A stretch of 64,000 bases of DNA from Maribacter algarum (ex Zhang et al. 2020) (GCF_005885635.1 NZ_VATY01000001.1:868001-932000), one strand, 5' to 3'; positions 43,226 to 53,310 are shown, counted from the stretch's first letter. Numbers and translations: made by a program. The notes: generated by a model from the letters alone, not told the origin.

Positions 43226-44618
43226 ATTTATCATTGCGGCTGTCATTTACCTAGCGATACTAGTTTTCTTGCTACGACTTACTCGTGTCAAGGAAAAAAC
43301 AACTTCAAACTATTTATTGGGTGGTGGTAATATAGGAGCGGTCATTGGACTTTTTACAACCGCAGCTACTTTGTTTAGTGCTTTTACCGTGGTAGGAATG
43401 CCTGATTTTTTTAGAACGCATGGTATTGGAGCTTGGATTTTTTTGGCCGTTTCAGATGCTTTTATGGTCTACGGATTAATCCGAGTAGGTGAATTATTGA
43501 GAAAAAAAGCCAGACGTCTAGATTTTAAAGGGATGTCGGGACTCATGAAAAGCACCTATGGTAGTAAAATGGCCGGATATGTTGCTTTTGGTGGGGCAGT
43601 GGTTTTTTTGATACCGTATATCGCAGTTCAGATTAGTGGTATTTCTATTTTTTTGAATGCGGCTTTTCCAGATACGATTCCCGTTTGGATATGGAGTTCC
43701 ATCATCGTACTTATCATGGTTATTTATAGCGAAACAGGTGGGTTGCGAGCTATTATGTACAACGATACCCTTCAAGGAATTCTTCTTTTCATAATGATTT
43801 GGATTATCGGTTATAATTGCATTGACCATTTCGGCGGTATAGAATCGATGTTCGCTAAAGTAAAATCCGTAAATGCAGAATTGCTTTCTGTGCCGGGACC
43901 TAAAGGACTTTTTACGCCCCAATTTCTTATTATTTCCGCTATTGCCATTATTTGTTTGCCATTTACCCAACCGCAAATTTCAACACGGGTTGTCATTATG
44001 AAAAGTAGTGCCTCGTTGCGACGAATGGCCATTGGTTTAGGATTGGTCGCTATTTTCATCATACTACCCACTTTATTTATGGGAATGTATGGCGCCGTTT
44101 TATACCCTGAGGCCACTACCCAAGATTTCATAGGTCATGTTTTACTCTATGACCAAGGCTCGAGCATTGCCGCTTTAGGGTTAGTTGGTTTAATAGCCGC
44201 AGCAATCTCTACTTCAGATTCCCAGATATTCGCTTTGGGTTCAGAGTTGCGCTCCCTATTATCTTTGGATGACAAAAAAGCGGTTTCAATCACTCGTATT
44301 TTTATCTTGGTTTTTGCTGTACTAGCCCTGATTTTTTCCATAGTCAGCACAGAGCATTTAGTCCTATTGGCTAGAACAAGTTTTACCGGAACTGCGATGA
44401 TGGCCCCAATGATTCTTGTGGGTATTTTAAGTTCGAAGAAACTTTCTCGTTTAATGCCAATAGTCACCTTAGTGGCTTTACTCTCTTTTATCCTAGCCAA
44501 AATTGGAATCATCCCGGTTAGCATTGGTAGCCTTCAAATGGAAATGTTATTATTTATTGGTTTGGCGATTTCGGTCCTAATTGAAGTCTTAGTCATGTCT
44601 AAACAGAAAACGGAATAA
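43215..44618 (+). CDS. Sodium/solute symporter (SSS family), second
   Basis: The 467-residue protein has about 13 membrane segments and SSS features: KTTSNYLLGGGNIGAVIGLFTTAATLFSAF near the N-terminus, TGGLRAIMYNDTLQGILLF, and LVGLIAAAISTSDSQIFALGSELR, the sodium-site region. It is much shorter than the symporter at 18971 and lacks its C-terminal extension, so it belongs to a different subgroup. As the last gene of the GH88-OYE-SDR set, it probably imports their substrate, an unsaturated uronate-containing oligosaccharide or derivative. It ends eight bases from the convergent gene. Confidence 0.9.
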   Translation: MLTKFIIAAVIYLAILVFLLRLTRVKEKTTSNYLLGGGNIGAVIGLFTTAATLFSAFTVVGMPDFFRTHGIGAWIFLAVSDAFMVYGLIRVGELLRKKARRLDFKGMSGLMKSTYGSKMAGYVAFGGAVVFLIPYIAVQISGISIFLNAAFPDTIPVWIWSSIIVLIMVIYSETGGLRAIMYNDTLQGILLFIMIWIIGYNCIDHFGGIESMFAKVKSVNAELLSVPGPKGLFTPQFLIISAIAIICLPFTQPQISTRVVIMKSSASLRRMAIGLGLVAIFIILPTLFMGMYGAVLYPEATTQDFIGHVLLYDQGSSIAALGLVGLIAAAISTSDSQIFALGSELRSLLSLDDKKAVSITRIFILVFAVLALIFSIVSTEHLVLLARTSFTGTAMMAPMILVGILSSKKLSRLMPIVTLVALLSFILAKIGIIPVSIGSLQMEMLLFIGLAISVLIEVLVMSKQKTE

Positions 44619-44626
44619 TAACATTA

Positions 44627-47600
44627 CTACATAGGATGTGTTTCCAGTAATTCTGCAGGCGTATAGAAACCTTCTTTGTCTTTTGTTGCCTCTCTCACCT
44701 CTTTGACCTTTTCAGGTGAAATTGGATTTGCCTTATTACCATGCGCATTCCTCACAAAAGTCAAGACAGCAGCTATTTCTTTGTCATTCAGCATACCACC
44801 ATAAGGAGTCATTGGCACCTGACCTGGATAGGTTTTGCCCATCAGTTCCAATGGACCCATTAGTCCGTGTAACGTTAATTTTATTAAGCGTTCTTCACTT
44901 CCAGTAACCCATGGTGATTTTGCCAAGGGAGGAAATTGAGAGGCACTTAAACCTTTGCCATCAGGTTGATGACAAGTGATGCAAAAGCCTTCGCGATTGT
45001 AAATTTCCTCGCCCATTACAAAGAGTTCTTTTTCGGCACCCTCTAAATCGGTCTTGGTTCCTTTGGTTTCCGGATCCTGATTGATATTCACATCTTGAAT
45101 ATGTGCCAATGCAGCTTCCATCGGTTTTTCCATCCATTTATCCAGAGGCATTTCACTAGCGGTTTCTAGTATGGGCAAGCCTACCTCTTTATCTAACCAT
45201 GAAGCAGCAACAAATGCTTCAAGCCGAACTCTTGGGTTTTCATCCTTGACAGCGGCCATCAACAACTCCGCCTGATTGGCAATCTGATGTCCTGAATAGC
45301 GGAGAACTTTTACAGCGGAGGCTCTTGCTCTAAAATCTTTAGCGGCCAACATTTGATTTAACAATTCCGCATCGACTTTGTTTAATCCCCAACTTACCCA
45401 TAGAGCCTCTAAAACATGATGCTCATATCTAGAATCATTTTTATCCAAAGCCCTAACCCAAACTTTCAACTTAGCTAATACCCCTTCTGAATCCCTGGCC
45501 CGTAACTCTCTTTTAGTACGATAGCGTGACCTATATTCGGGAAGTTTCAAATTATCCAATAGTTCGTCGATACTGGCATCAACAATTTTGGCCGGCTCTA
45601 CCAAAGGCCTAGATGGATACGTAATTCGATAAATTCTTCCATGCTCATGATCACGCAAAGGGTCACGGGCATTATGCTGCATATGACCTACGAGTACATT
45701 ATGCCAATCAACAAAATACAGCGATCCATCGGGAGCAAATTCCATATCAACAGGACGGAATTTTGTATCACTCGACACCACTAAATCTTGACGATGTTTA
45801 CTGACATATCCAGAACTATTCGGATCATCGACCATTGTATGTTGTTTGGTTCCCAAGAAACCTATCGTGTTGTGAATAATTAAATCACCTTGAACCTCAT
45901 CAGGAAAGTGGCGGCTTGAAACGAATTCCAAGCCAGAAGTTGGCCGAACTCTATGTGCATCCTCGATTAAATTTTTGGGCAATGGGGATGATTGTCCATA
46001 GCGAGGCTTAATAGACCCCGGCATCATCCAGGTCATATCAGGACCTGAGGTATGTGCAAAGAAATTTTGCCCCCATTCGTCAAAAGCGATTCCCCAAGGA
46101 TTTGGAATTGGTAATTGTGCCGTTCGTTCCAAATGATGTCTTTGCGGACTGTAACGATAAAAACCTCCGTTGGTTGCACGAACGGGACCGTACGCTGTTT
46201 CCACATTGGTATGAAGAAAAACACCTTCTCCCATATAAATTGCTCCGGATGGATCCGCTACAAATGCACCCGCGGTGTGATGTGTGTCATGATCATCAAA
46301 ACCACTTAGAATGATTTCAGTTTCGTCTGCTTTATCATCTCCGTCGGTATCTTTTAATAAGACCAAGTTCGTTCCCTGGGATACATAAACTCCCTCAGGT
46401 GCAAATTCAAAACCGATAGTCAAATGCAGGTCATCTACAAAGGTTGTTTGCTTGTCAGCTTTGCCATCATTATCGGTATCCTCAAGGATGATTAATTTAT
46501 CATTGGGCTTACTATCTCCGGGTAAATAATGTGGATAGGTGGGCATAACCCCTACCCAAAGTCTTCCTTTGTTATCAAACGACATTTGAACAGGATTCGC
46601 CAAATCAGGGAACTCCTTTTCCGAAGCAAACAATTCCAACTTATAACCCTCAGGAACCTTTATTCTATTCAAAGCTTCATCACCATATAAATACCCTTCC
46701 GACGCATCGCCTTGGCCTTTGTTGTAATTGGTTTTTACGGGAGGAAGTTCCCTGGTTTTTGCATCGGCGGCAGCCAAATCCAAGGTTTTTCCTTGAGTAG
46801 CTTCCCATATGGCCGCATCACGAATTTCAGTCATTTGGCGAATCTTCTCTTTTTCAAAAGGATAGTTGTCAGGACCAAAAGGGTCATATCTTCTACCCCA
46901 AGCATGCACACCGTTAGGCAATTTTATCTCATTATGCCAGAACCAGTTTTTCTCCATGACGGCTTCATGAACCAATTTTCGATTTTCGGCAGCTTCTTCA
47001 TCAGTTTCACCGAAAACTGCATCCGCCAAAAACTTGCCGAATTTCTGGTAGCCTAAATCGTTCAATTGAAAACCATCCGCAGTTAAATCCTCAGATTCAG
47101 AAGCAAACCATTTTGTAGTGGTATCAAAGGCGTCAACAAATAGCACACTATCCTTTGCAGCGACTTCTTTCATCGCTTGCGTATACAACCCCAAGTTTTT
47201 ATTTTCTTTTTTCCCGTCTGGCAAGTCCATTTTCACGGATAAATCTTCGAAAGCAATGGGTGAAACCAAGGCAAGTTGAGGGGCTTCAACACTGTTATAT
47301 TTTTGACTCTTTGTATGCTCAATAAAGGCATGTAACTCATTCTTGTAATTCTGTAAACCCGCTTCTCCTTCAAAGGATTCGCTATAGCCAAAAAAAGCAA
47401 TAATCACGTCTGCTTTTAAATCGGTTAGCCATTCATCCTCCGTTGGAAAATGACCTATGCTTCCTGATTTATTGGCAAGTTCAGTTTGAAACTTTTCAGC
47501 TCCCGGAAATGCCCAAGGGGAATTCCTAGAAGAATGCGGTCGAAAACCAGGTGTGTTTGCGGGATCAGCCATATTCCGAATGAACAAGGTACTATCCGGA

Positions 47601-47797
47601 TATCTCAAATGCATTTCAGTTTCAAAATGACCAAAATTCAGCATCCGTGATGCTAAATTGTTTCCAATCAAAACAATATGGGAATCCTTTTGAATCGGTA
47701 GTTTATTTGAATCCTTTTCACCACAACTTGCAACCAGTATCAGGATGCCAATAGTAAGAAACCATTTTGTTGCAATTCGATTTATATTAATTCCCAT
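44627..47797 (-). CDS. PVC-type haem-binding dehydrogenase with N-terminal SGNH-like domain
   Basis: The 1056-residue lipoprotein (lipobox VASC) has an N-terminal SGNH/GDSL-like region with HIVLIGNNLASRM and DLKADVIIAFFGYSE (about 35-265). A PVC-type membrane-bound dehydrogenase propeller follows (about 370-760, with DTDNDGKADKQT and PNPWGIAFDEWGQNFFAHTSG), then HEAT-like helices (about 770-910) and a cytochrome c with CITCHQPDGKG at 939-949. It likely oxidises a carbohydrate outside the cytoplasm and passes electrons to haem. The SGNH part lacks an obvious GDS nucleophile. It is the distal gene of the minus-strand operon starting at 53262. Confidence 0.88.
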   Translation of the reverse strand: MGININRIATKWFLTIGILILVASCGEKDSNKLPIQKDSHIVLIGNNLASRMLNFGHFETEMHLRYPDSTLFIRNMADPANTPGFRPHSSRNSPWAFPGAEKFQTELANKSGSIGHFPTEDEWLTDLKADVIIAFFGYSESFEGEAGLQNYKNELHAFIEHTKSQKYNSVEAPQLALVSPIAFEDLSVKMDLPDGKKENKNLGLYTQAMKEVAAKDSVLFVDAFDTTTKWFASESEDLTADGFQLNDLGYQKFGKFLADAVFGETDEEAAENRKLVHEAVMEKNWFWHNEIKLPNGVHAWGRRYDPFGPDNYPFEKEKIRQMTEIRDAAIWEATQGKTLDLAAADAKTRELPPVKTNYNKGQGDASEGYLYGDEALNRIKVPEGYKLELFASEKEFPDLANPVQMSFDNKGRLWVGVMPTYPHYLPGDSKPNDKLIILEDTDNDGKADKQTTFVDDLHLTIGFEFAPEGVYVSQGTNLVLLKDTDGDDKADETEIILSGFDDHDTHHTAGAFVADPSGAIYMGEGVFLHTNVETAYGPVRATNGGFYRYSPQRHHLERTAQLPIPNPWGIAFDEWGQNFFAHTSGPDMTWMMPGSIKPRYGQSSPLPKNLIEDAHRVRPTSGLEFVSSRHFPDEVQGDLIIHNTIGFLGTKQHTMVDDPNSSGYVSKHRQDLVVSSDTKFRPVDMEFAPDGSLYFVDWHNVLVGHMQHNARDPLRDHEHGRIYRITYPSRPLVEPAKIVDASIDELLDNLKLPEYRSRYRTKRELRARDSEGVLAKLKVWVRALDKNDSRYEHHVLEALWVSWGLNKVDAELLNQMLAAKDFRARASAVKVLRYSGHQIANQAELLMAAVKDENPRVRLEAFVAASWLDKEVGLPILETASEMPLDKWMEKPMEAALAHIQDVNINQDPETKGTKTDLEGAEKELFVMGEEIYNREGFCITCHQPDGKGLSASQFPPLAKSPWVTGSEERLIKLTLHGLMGPLELMGKTYPGQVPMTPYGGMLNDKEIAAVLTFVRNAHGNKANPISPEKVKEVREATKDKEGFYTPAELLETHPM

Positions 47798-47819
47798 TCT
47801 TTCCAGTATAAAAGATTTT

Positions 47820-48794
47820 CTAAGTATTCAATTGAACATGAACACCTTCCTTAACCGACTTTTCACAAGCTTCGATTATTTCCTGACAAGTAATTGCGTC
47901 CTGCAAACTTGATAGTGGTTCTTCGCCGACTCTTACTACCCGATTTATAAAATGAGTAGCCGTATTTTTTATTGACTCAGGGTAATTCTGATAGGTTTGC
48001 GAATGTGCCCCATTTCTATCGTTGATTACAAAATCACGATAACTGTAACGGGTACTTCCCTTTGTTCCGATTACTTTAATGATACAGGTCCAAGGGTCGC
48101 CAGCATGGTCGTCATTAGCAAAACTGGCACAGAGATGACTTAGGGTTCCATTCTGCATTTGAATATTTGCCATGGCAATATTTTCTTGGGGAGCAATCGT
48201 ATCATCCACCGTATTCATCAAACAGGAAACCGTTTTTGGTTCACCGGCTAAATACAACATCGTATAACTGTGGTGCGTCAAAATCTGCCGAATTACACCA
48301 GGATACCTTGCCCGAATCTCATCGGCATGATGAATATTGTACATCATGTAAAACTGGACAATATCCCCAAGCTTTCCATCTTGAATCATAACTTTAGAAC
48401 GCTCAATACCTGGCTCATAAATATAGTTGTGCACTGGCATACATTTCACGCCTGCTTTTTGAACCGCATCGTTCATTTTTTCCAACTCAGCAATGCTAGA
48501 AGCAGCTGGTTTTTCAACTAAAATATGTTTTCCTGCTTGTGCCGCTCTGACCGTGTATTCGCAATGTGTTTCCATATTGGTAAGCACAAAAACCGCATCT
48601 ACTTTTGGGTCATTTAACAATTCGTCGACCGATGTATAACTTGAGCACCTATATTGTTTTGCCTTGGCAACTCCCTTTTCAGGAGTACGATTCCATAAAC
48701 CGATTAATTCAGCACCAGGCAAGTCATTGATTGCCTCTGCGTGTAAATTGGCAATGTCACCTGCTCCAATAAATGCTATTCCCAAGGTCTTCAT
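47820..48794 (-). CDS. Gfo/Idh/MocA oxidoreductase
   Basis: The 324-residue protein has GIAFIGAGDIANLHAEAI at the N-terminus and the catalytic-lysine motif VEKPAAS. The second domain contains HHADEIRARYPGVIRQILTHHSYTML, replacing the usual G-G-x-x-x-D-x-x-x-H block. The family uses NAD(P) to oxidise or reduce a ring hydroxyl of a sugar or cyclitol. There is no signal peptide. It overlaps the epimerase gene start-stop by four bases, so they are coupled. One of three such enzymes in this region. Confidence 0.88.
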   Translation of the reverse strand: MKTLGIAFIGAGDIANLHAEAINDLPGAELIGLWNRTPEKGVAKAKQYRCSSYTSVDELLNDPKVDAVFVLTNMETHCEYTVRAAQAGKHILVEKPAASSIAELEKMNDAVQKAGVKCMPVHNYIYEPGIERSKVMIQDGKLGDIVQFYMMYNIHHADEIRARYPGVIRQILTHHSYTMLYLAGEPKTVSCLMNTVDDTIAPQENIAMANIQMQNGTLSHLCASFANDDHAGDPWTCIIKVIGTKGSTRYSYRDFVINDRNGAHSQTYQNYPESIKNTATHFINRVVRVGEEPLSSLQDAITCQEIIEACEKSVKEGVHVQLNT

Positions 48795-49810
48795 GAGGCT
48801 GGCGTTGAGTATTCCAATGTTCCTTTTTCGGCCATTTTTTTAAATTCTAAAAGTGATTTGCGAATACCTTCCGAAATTTCAGTAAGCCGAAGATTGTTGA
48901 AAGTACTTGCTATTTTTCTATGGTCCAAATCACAGATAAAAAGATTCGGCGGTGCATTGTTTACAATGGACAAGGAAGCAAAATCACCCATACCCAATTC
49001 TTTAGCTTGATACGCTGCTAGTTCTAAAAATGATTTTATCGGAATTGTTTCCCCTTGAATATTAAAAGCACCGAACCCTTCATACGACTGTAAAGTAACA
49101 GCCGCAAATTGAGCTCCTACATCTTCCACAAAATGGTAGTTCTCTCTGCCTTGATAAGGCATTTCAAAAGGCAATAGCTCCCCGGAAACAGTTCCCATAG
49201 CAATCGCTTTTAAGGCATTTGTGGGAGCAGATGTTTTTCCTTTGTCCCTTCCTTTGCCATAGGTAGTATTGATTCGCAAACAAACGGTTGGGACTTTGGT
49301 ATTATCGTAAAAGAAACGTGCTAGATGTTCTCCGGCCAGTTTCCAAATTCCGTAATGATTGGGAGGTGCCAAGGGTACATCCTCGGGAATAATTTCTTGC
49401 GGATACATCGACCGCATTCCATATACCGCCCCGGAACTTGCAAATACGAATCGCTGTAAATTCTGAAGTTTCTCGGCTGCATCGAATAAGGCCATAGTGC
49501 CTCCGGTATTGATTTCCATGCCGCCGATATGATTGCGAGAACAATCAGGACTTTGATAGGCCCCTAAGTGAATAATATGGGTTGGGTTTACTTCAAGCAA
49601 TACCCGTTTGATTTCAGAATAGTTGGAAACATCAAGAGTTATAAATTCCAAACGAGGATCTAAGTCTTCCCCAAGCCATAGTTTTAAAGGCTCTGCATTG
49701 TTGGAGCGTGTGGCAATAACTATTTTGCCAACTTCTGCAGATTGTAATAATTTATAAATAGTTACCGAGCCTATGCAACCTGTGCCTCCGGTGATGAAAA
49801 TTTTATGCAT
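48791..49810 (-). CDS. NAD-dependent sugar epimerase/dehydratase (extended SDR)
   Basis: The ATG at 49810 (MHKIFITGGTGCIGSV) is chosen because the glycine motif follows directly; an upstream ATG at 49852 would add 14 unrelated residues. The 339-residue extended SDR has GGTGCIG, the serine in FASSGAVYG and YGIWK with the catalytic tyrosine and lysine. It resembles UDP-glucose 4-epimerase-like enzymes acting on sugars. It sits in the operon between the zinc alcohol dehydrogenase and a Gfo/Idh/MocA protein, a context more catabolic than biosynthetic. Confidence 0.85.
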   Translation of the reverse strand: MHKIFITGGTGCIGSVTIYKLLQSAEVGKIVIATRSNNAEPLKLWLGEDLDPRLEFITLDVSNYSEIKRVLLEVNPTHIIHLGAYQSPDCSRNHIGGMEINTGGTMALFDAAEKLQNLQRFVFASSGAVYGMRSMYPQEIIPEDVPLAPPNHYGIWKLAGEHLARFFYDNTKVPTVCLRINTTYGKGRDKGKTSAPTNALKAIAMGTVSGELLPFEMPYQGRENYHFVEDVGAQFAAVTLQSYEGFGAFNIQGETIPIKSFLELAAYQAKELGMGDFASLSIVNNAPPNLFICDLDHRKIASTFNNLRLTEISEGIRKSLLEFKKMAEKGTLEYSTPAS

Positions 49811-49840
49811 TAAATTTCTATTTAGAGTAAGGAAAAGCAT

Positions 49841-49864
49841 CCCCCTGCCCACTTCAAAAGGGGG
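49841..49864 (-). terminator. GC-rich hairpin after the alcohol dehydrogenase gene
   Basis: CCCCC (49841-49845) and GGGGG (49860-49864) flank a loop and lie just past the stop at 49871. A run of four T follows on the minus strand. The CCCCCTGCC half resembles that in the terminator at 54772. It could attenuate the operon or be a dispersed repeat. Confidence 0.4.
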
Positions 49865-49870
49865 AATATT

Positions 49871-50983
49871 TTAGTTCATTTTTACTACCGCCTTCATATT
49901 TTGTGCTTTGATAGAATCCTCAAAGGCTCGGGTTACATCTTCAAAATCATAAAGATTGGTATAGTGTTCGGCGGGGAATACACCCGTAACCATCAATTTC
50001 ATTGCCGACATATAATCATCACGACAAGACCCCATAGAACCTCTCATGTTCATGGAAGTCCGGGTCAAATGTGTTGCATTTATTGAAACATCTTGTCCAT
50101 AAGTCGCAATCACACAAATATCACCTTCGGGTCGAACCACATCAATTGCCTCTGTAAGTACCGCAGGGACGCCTGAACATTCAATTAGCAAATCCACTTT
50201 ACCGTTACTTCCGAAAGGTACTCCATTTACATCCGTAACTCCTTTTTGCAATTGGGAAGTCATAGTATTCTCTGGAGAGACTTCCAAGGTTATAAAACCT
50301 CTTTCTTTTGCCTTTTTCAGTCGAATATCCCGGTCGTGGGCAATTCCTGTAACGGCAACTCTGGCTCCGGATGCTCGAGCAACTTCTGCGGACATCAAGC
50401 CTATAATTCCGCATCCTGTTACAATCACATCCTGTCCTGGTTTGATATCACATTTGTTATAAAGTGCATTTGTAATAATAGATAGTGGTTCTACCAAAGC
50501 TCCTTGCGCCGGAGTTAAACCTTCCATTAAGGGGACAACCCGGTCCGATTCGAGAACTACGCGTTGGCCAAACCCTCCATTTCTATGAAACCCTATGATT
50601 TGTTTTTGCGGACAAAGGTTCCATTTGGCAACACTGCAGGCCGGACATTCTTCGTTTTGACATCCTAACATAGCCAAAGGGGTAAATACATCCCCGACCT
50701 TAACATCACCGTGGTCTCCTGGGCCCAATTCTAAAACTTCTGCACTAAATTCATGGCCGATTACCCTAGGTCTTTGTACCCAGTCAAAATTTGCCTTTCC
50801 TATGGACGCGCTATTGTCGGAACCACATATTCCGGTATATAAAGTTTTGGCAAGAATTTCTCCCTCTTTTAATTCGGGAATTTCCATATCGATGACGGCT
50901 GTATTGCTCGTTACCGATACCCCTGAATTTGGATATATTTTTTCTTTGCCTTGAAGGCAAAAGCCTTTTATTTTTTCACTCAT
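49871..50983 (-). CDS. Zinc-dependent alcohol/polyol dehydrogenase (MDR)
   Basis: The 370-residue medium-chain dehydrogenase has the catalytic-zinc residues in GICGSDNS (cysteine) and IGHEFSAEV (histidine, glutamate). The four-cysteine structural-zinc lobe is in CQNEECPACSVAKWNLC, with slightly enlarged first spacing, and the Rossmann motif is VTGCGIIGLMSA. It resembles threonine/sorbitol/galactitol-type dehydrogenases and probably oxidises a sugar or sugar-alcohol hydroxyl with NAD. It is part of the operon 53262-44627 with two Gfo/Idh/MocA enzymes and a TIM-barrel isomerase. Confidence 0.9.
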   Translation of the reverse strand: MSEKIKGFCLQGKEKIYPNSGVSVTSNTAVIDMEIPELKEGEILAKTLYTGICGSDNSASIGKANFDWVQRPRVIGHEFSAEVLELGPGDHGDVKVGDVFTPLAMLGCQNEECPACSVAKWNLCPQKQIIGFHRNGGFGQRVVLESDRVVPLMEGLTPAQGALVEPLSIITNALYNKCDIKPGQDVIVTGCGIIGLMSAEVARASGARVAVTGIAHDRDIRLKKAKERGFITLEVSPENTMTSQLQKGVTDVNGVPFGSNGKVDLLIECSGVPAVLTEAIDVVRPEGDICVIATYGQDVSINATHLTRTSMNMRGSMGSCRDDYMSAMKLMVTGVFPAEHYTNLYDFEDVTRAFEDSIKAQNMKAVVKMN

Positions 50984-51030
50984 TTAATTTCGTTGATAGT
51001 TGTTCGTTGTCGGTTGATAGTCAATACTGC

Positions 51031-52188
51031 TTACTGCCAACTCACTCCGGTATCTTTCCAACTTTTTGATTTGGCAGATTCTAGCACTGCCTCGCAGACT
51101 TTCTGGGTTTCTTGTGCTTCTCGGAAAGTTGGAGAACATGGCTTGCCTTCTCCTAAATTCTTTAAGAAATCTGCTATTTGATGCACAAAACTGTGCTCAT
51201 AACCTATAGATAATCCAGGTACCCACCATTTATCCATATAAGGCTGGTCGCCGTCTGTTACATGAATGGAGCGCCATCCTCGTTCTATGGATTCGTCTCT
51301 ATGGTCGAAATATTCTAAGCGAGTTAAATCGTGTAAATTCCATTTGATAGAAGCATGCTCACCATTGATTTCAAAAGTAAATAGGGCTTTATGGCCTCGT
51401 GCATATCGAGTCGATTCAAACAATCCTAAAGAACCGTTATCAAAATGACAATGGAAGATACAGGCATCATCGATTCCCACTTTTTGTTTCTCTCCTGTTC
51501 CGGTATGAACTCTTTCTTTTATAAAAGTTTCAGTCATCGCGGAAACATTTTTGATACCTCCGTTCAACCACATGGCCGTATCGATACAGTGCGCCAATAA
51601 ATCTCCTGTTACTCCAGAACCTGCTGCATCATTGTCCAATCGCCAAAGTCCTTCGCCACCTTGGGGAAGTTCTGGACTAATCGTCCAATCTTGTAAAAAA
51701 TTCGAACGGAAGTGAAATATCTTACCCAACTTTCCAGCATCTATAAGTTGTTTTGCCAAAGTCACGGCTGGAATTCGTCTATAATTAAAGTAAACCGTAT
51801 TTGGCACCCCAGCTTTTTCAATGGCATCTACCATCGGTTGTGCTTCAGCGACAGTTCTCGCCAAAGGCTTCTCACAAAGCACCATTTTCCCTGCTTCTGC
51901 GGCTGCAATTGCAATCTCAGCATGCATATTATTCGGGGTACAAATATCAATGGCATCAATATCATCACGCTCAACTAGTTTTTTCCAATCTGTTTCGATG
52001 GACTCATATCCCCATTGCTCCGCAAATGCTTTGACGCGTTCCTCATTTCTCGCACAAACTGCTTTTAAAACAGGTTTGTACTTTAATTCGGGGAAAAAGT
52101 CTCCAACTCTTTTGTAGGCATTGGAATGCGTTCGACCCATAAATCCGTAGCCTACCAAACCAATTCTTAATTCTTTTTTGTTACTCAT
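51031..52188 (-). CDS. Gfo/Idh/MocA oxidoreductase
   Basis: The 385-residue protein has [16 protein letters not shown] near the N-terminus, CEKPLART with the catalytic lysine, [16 protein letters not shown], and [18 protein letters not shown] with the aspartate and histidine. This set is typical of sugar-oxidising members, and the C-terminal region matches those paired with xylose-isomerase-like TIM-barrel genes. The enzyme next to it is such a protein, 24 bases upstream. A keto-sugar intermediate handed between the two is a reasonable inference. No signal peptide. Confidence 0.9.
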   Translation of the reverse strand: MSNKKELRIGLVGYGFMGRTHSNAYKRVGDFFPELKYKPVLKAVCARNEERVKAFAEQWGYESIETDWKKLVERDDIDAIDICTPNNMHAEIAIAAAEAGKMVLCEKPLARTVAEAQPMVDAIEKAGVPNTVYFNYRRIPAVTLAKQLIDAGKLGKIFHFRSNFLQDWTISPELPQGGEGLWRLDNDAAGSGVTGDLLAHCIDTAMWLNGGIKNVSAMTETFIKERVHTGTGEKQKVGIDDACIFHCHFDNGSLGLFESTRYARGHKALFTFEINGEHASIKWNLHDLTRLEYFDHRDESIERGWRSIHVTDGDQPYMDKWWVPGLSIGYEHSFVHQIADFLKNLGEGKPCSPTFREAQETQKVCEAVLESAKSKSWKDTGVSWQ

Positions 52189-52212
52189 AATAGTGTCTGG
52201 TTATTCAAAAAT

Positions 52213-53262
52213 TTATTCAGCCTCATACCATCCGTGTAGTTCACGAACTTTTATCATTGCGCCTAGAACATCATTCCAAGTTTTGGATTCCATCATTACA
52301 TCGTTAGGAAACATGCAACCATCCCAACAGATATGTTTGAACTTTTTAGTCAAAATTCCATTTTCATCGCGAAGCCAATGACCTGCATCTATCGCAATAT
52401 CCAATTTACCATTAGGGTCGGTGGCTTGACAGTGTCTTCCTGTTTTATCATGGTCGCCGGAACCGAAGACTGTTCCGTCATTTTGTGCCACGTGAAAATC
52501 GATGGTCCATGGTCGTAGAGAAGCCGTCAAGGTTTTTAGGCCTTCAGTTAAAGTAGCTCTATCTTTCCAATCGAAATCTTGAGGCAAAATGCGCTCATCC
52601 TCTTTATTGTACCCTAATAGATACAATAATGTATGTGCCATGTCGGCTTGAAATCCGATATTTGGTCGGTCTACTGCCTCCAGCGTATTGAGCATTGATT
52701 TCCAACCGTGCATGCCCCCCCAACAAATTTCACCTTCGGCAGCTAAGGATTCTCCATAATCAGCGGCAACATCACAAGCTTCGCGAAAGGTTTGTGCAAT
52801 CAATTTTGTGTTTCCAACTTCGTCTTTCGCCCAACTTTCAGGGTCTACGGAGGAATCTATTCGAACAACTCCATTGGGTCTGATGCCCATTTCCCTCAAT
52901 TTTTTTCCTATGGCACAAGCCTTTCGCACCTGAGTAACAAAATTTTGTCGGTCTTCAGAAGAACCCATGGCAGAACCACCACCAGTACCTGCCCAAACAG
53001 GGGCTACAAAACTTCCAATTTCCAAATTATAGGAGCTAAACTTATCTGCCAAACGTTTTAAATCATCATCAGAGGAATCAATACTGACATGGGGATCAGC
53101 TAAAAACAAATCGATACCATCGAACTTTTGACCATTAACCTCAGCTTTTGAGGTTAAATCCAACATAGTGTCCAAATCAATTGGCGGTTCGGAATCTGGG
53201 CCTTTTCCTACTACTCCCGGCCATGAAGCGTTATGCAGTTTAGGATAGTTGTTATTTTGCAT
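52213..53262 (-). CDS. Xylose-isomerase-like TIM-barrel protein (sugar isomerase/epimerase)
   Basis: The 349-residue protein has the AP_endonuc_2/xylose-isomerase-like barrel with metal-ligand-type residues in [10 protein letters not shown] (glutamate), [12 protein letters not shown] (aspartate, histidine) and [13 protein letters not shown] (histidine), plus GHDxxG-like segments. It has no signal peptide. It is the promoter-proximal gene of the minus-strand operon and shares a regulatory region, with a LacI-like operator, with the divergent MFS gene. Family members isomerise sugars or cleave 3-keto-glycosides; the reaction here cannot be chosen from sequence alone. Confidence 0.88.
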   Translation of the reverse strand: MQNNNYPKLHNASWPGVVGKGPDSEPPIDLDTMLDLTSKAEVNGQKFDGIDLFLADPHVSIDSSDDDLKRLADKFSSYNLEIGSFVAPVWAGTGGGSAMGSSEDRQNFVTQVRKACAIGKKLREMGIRPNGVVRIDSSVDPESWAKDEVGNTKLIAQTFREACDVAADYGESLAAEGEICWGGMHGWKSMLNTLEAVDRPNIGFQADMAHTLLYLLGYNKEDERILPQDFDWKDRATLTEGLKTLTASLRPWTIDFHVAQNDGTVFGSGDHDKTGRHCQATDPNGKLDIAIDAGHWLRDENGILTKKFKHICWDGCMFPNDVMMESKTWNDVLGAMIKVRELHGWYEAE

Positions 53263-53310
53263 TTTGCATATATTTTAGATGTTCCAATTACTTTTGTGTA
53301 CGTGCACAAA
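53263..53310 (+). promoter_or_regulatory. Divergent promoter region with LacI-type operator over a -7 element
   Basis: TACTTTTG at 53289-53296 exactly matches the Bacteroidota -7 consensus, with TTTG at 53263-53266 as a possible -33. Overlapping it is the palindrome TTTGTGTAC / GTGCACAAA (53293-53310), eight of nine positions matching around a central CG. It shares TGTGTACG and CACA with the site at 33990. Binding there should block transcription of the MFS gene and may affect the divergent operon. Confidence 0.6.

Noticed and set aside
43518-43976. 152-codon minus-strand frame inside the second symporter gene
   Set aside because: It is antisense to a clear SSS protein and its translation shows no motif.
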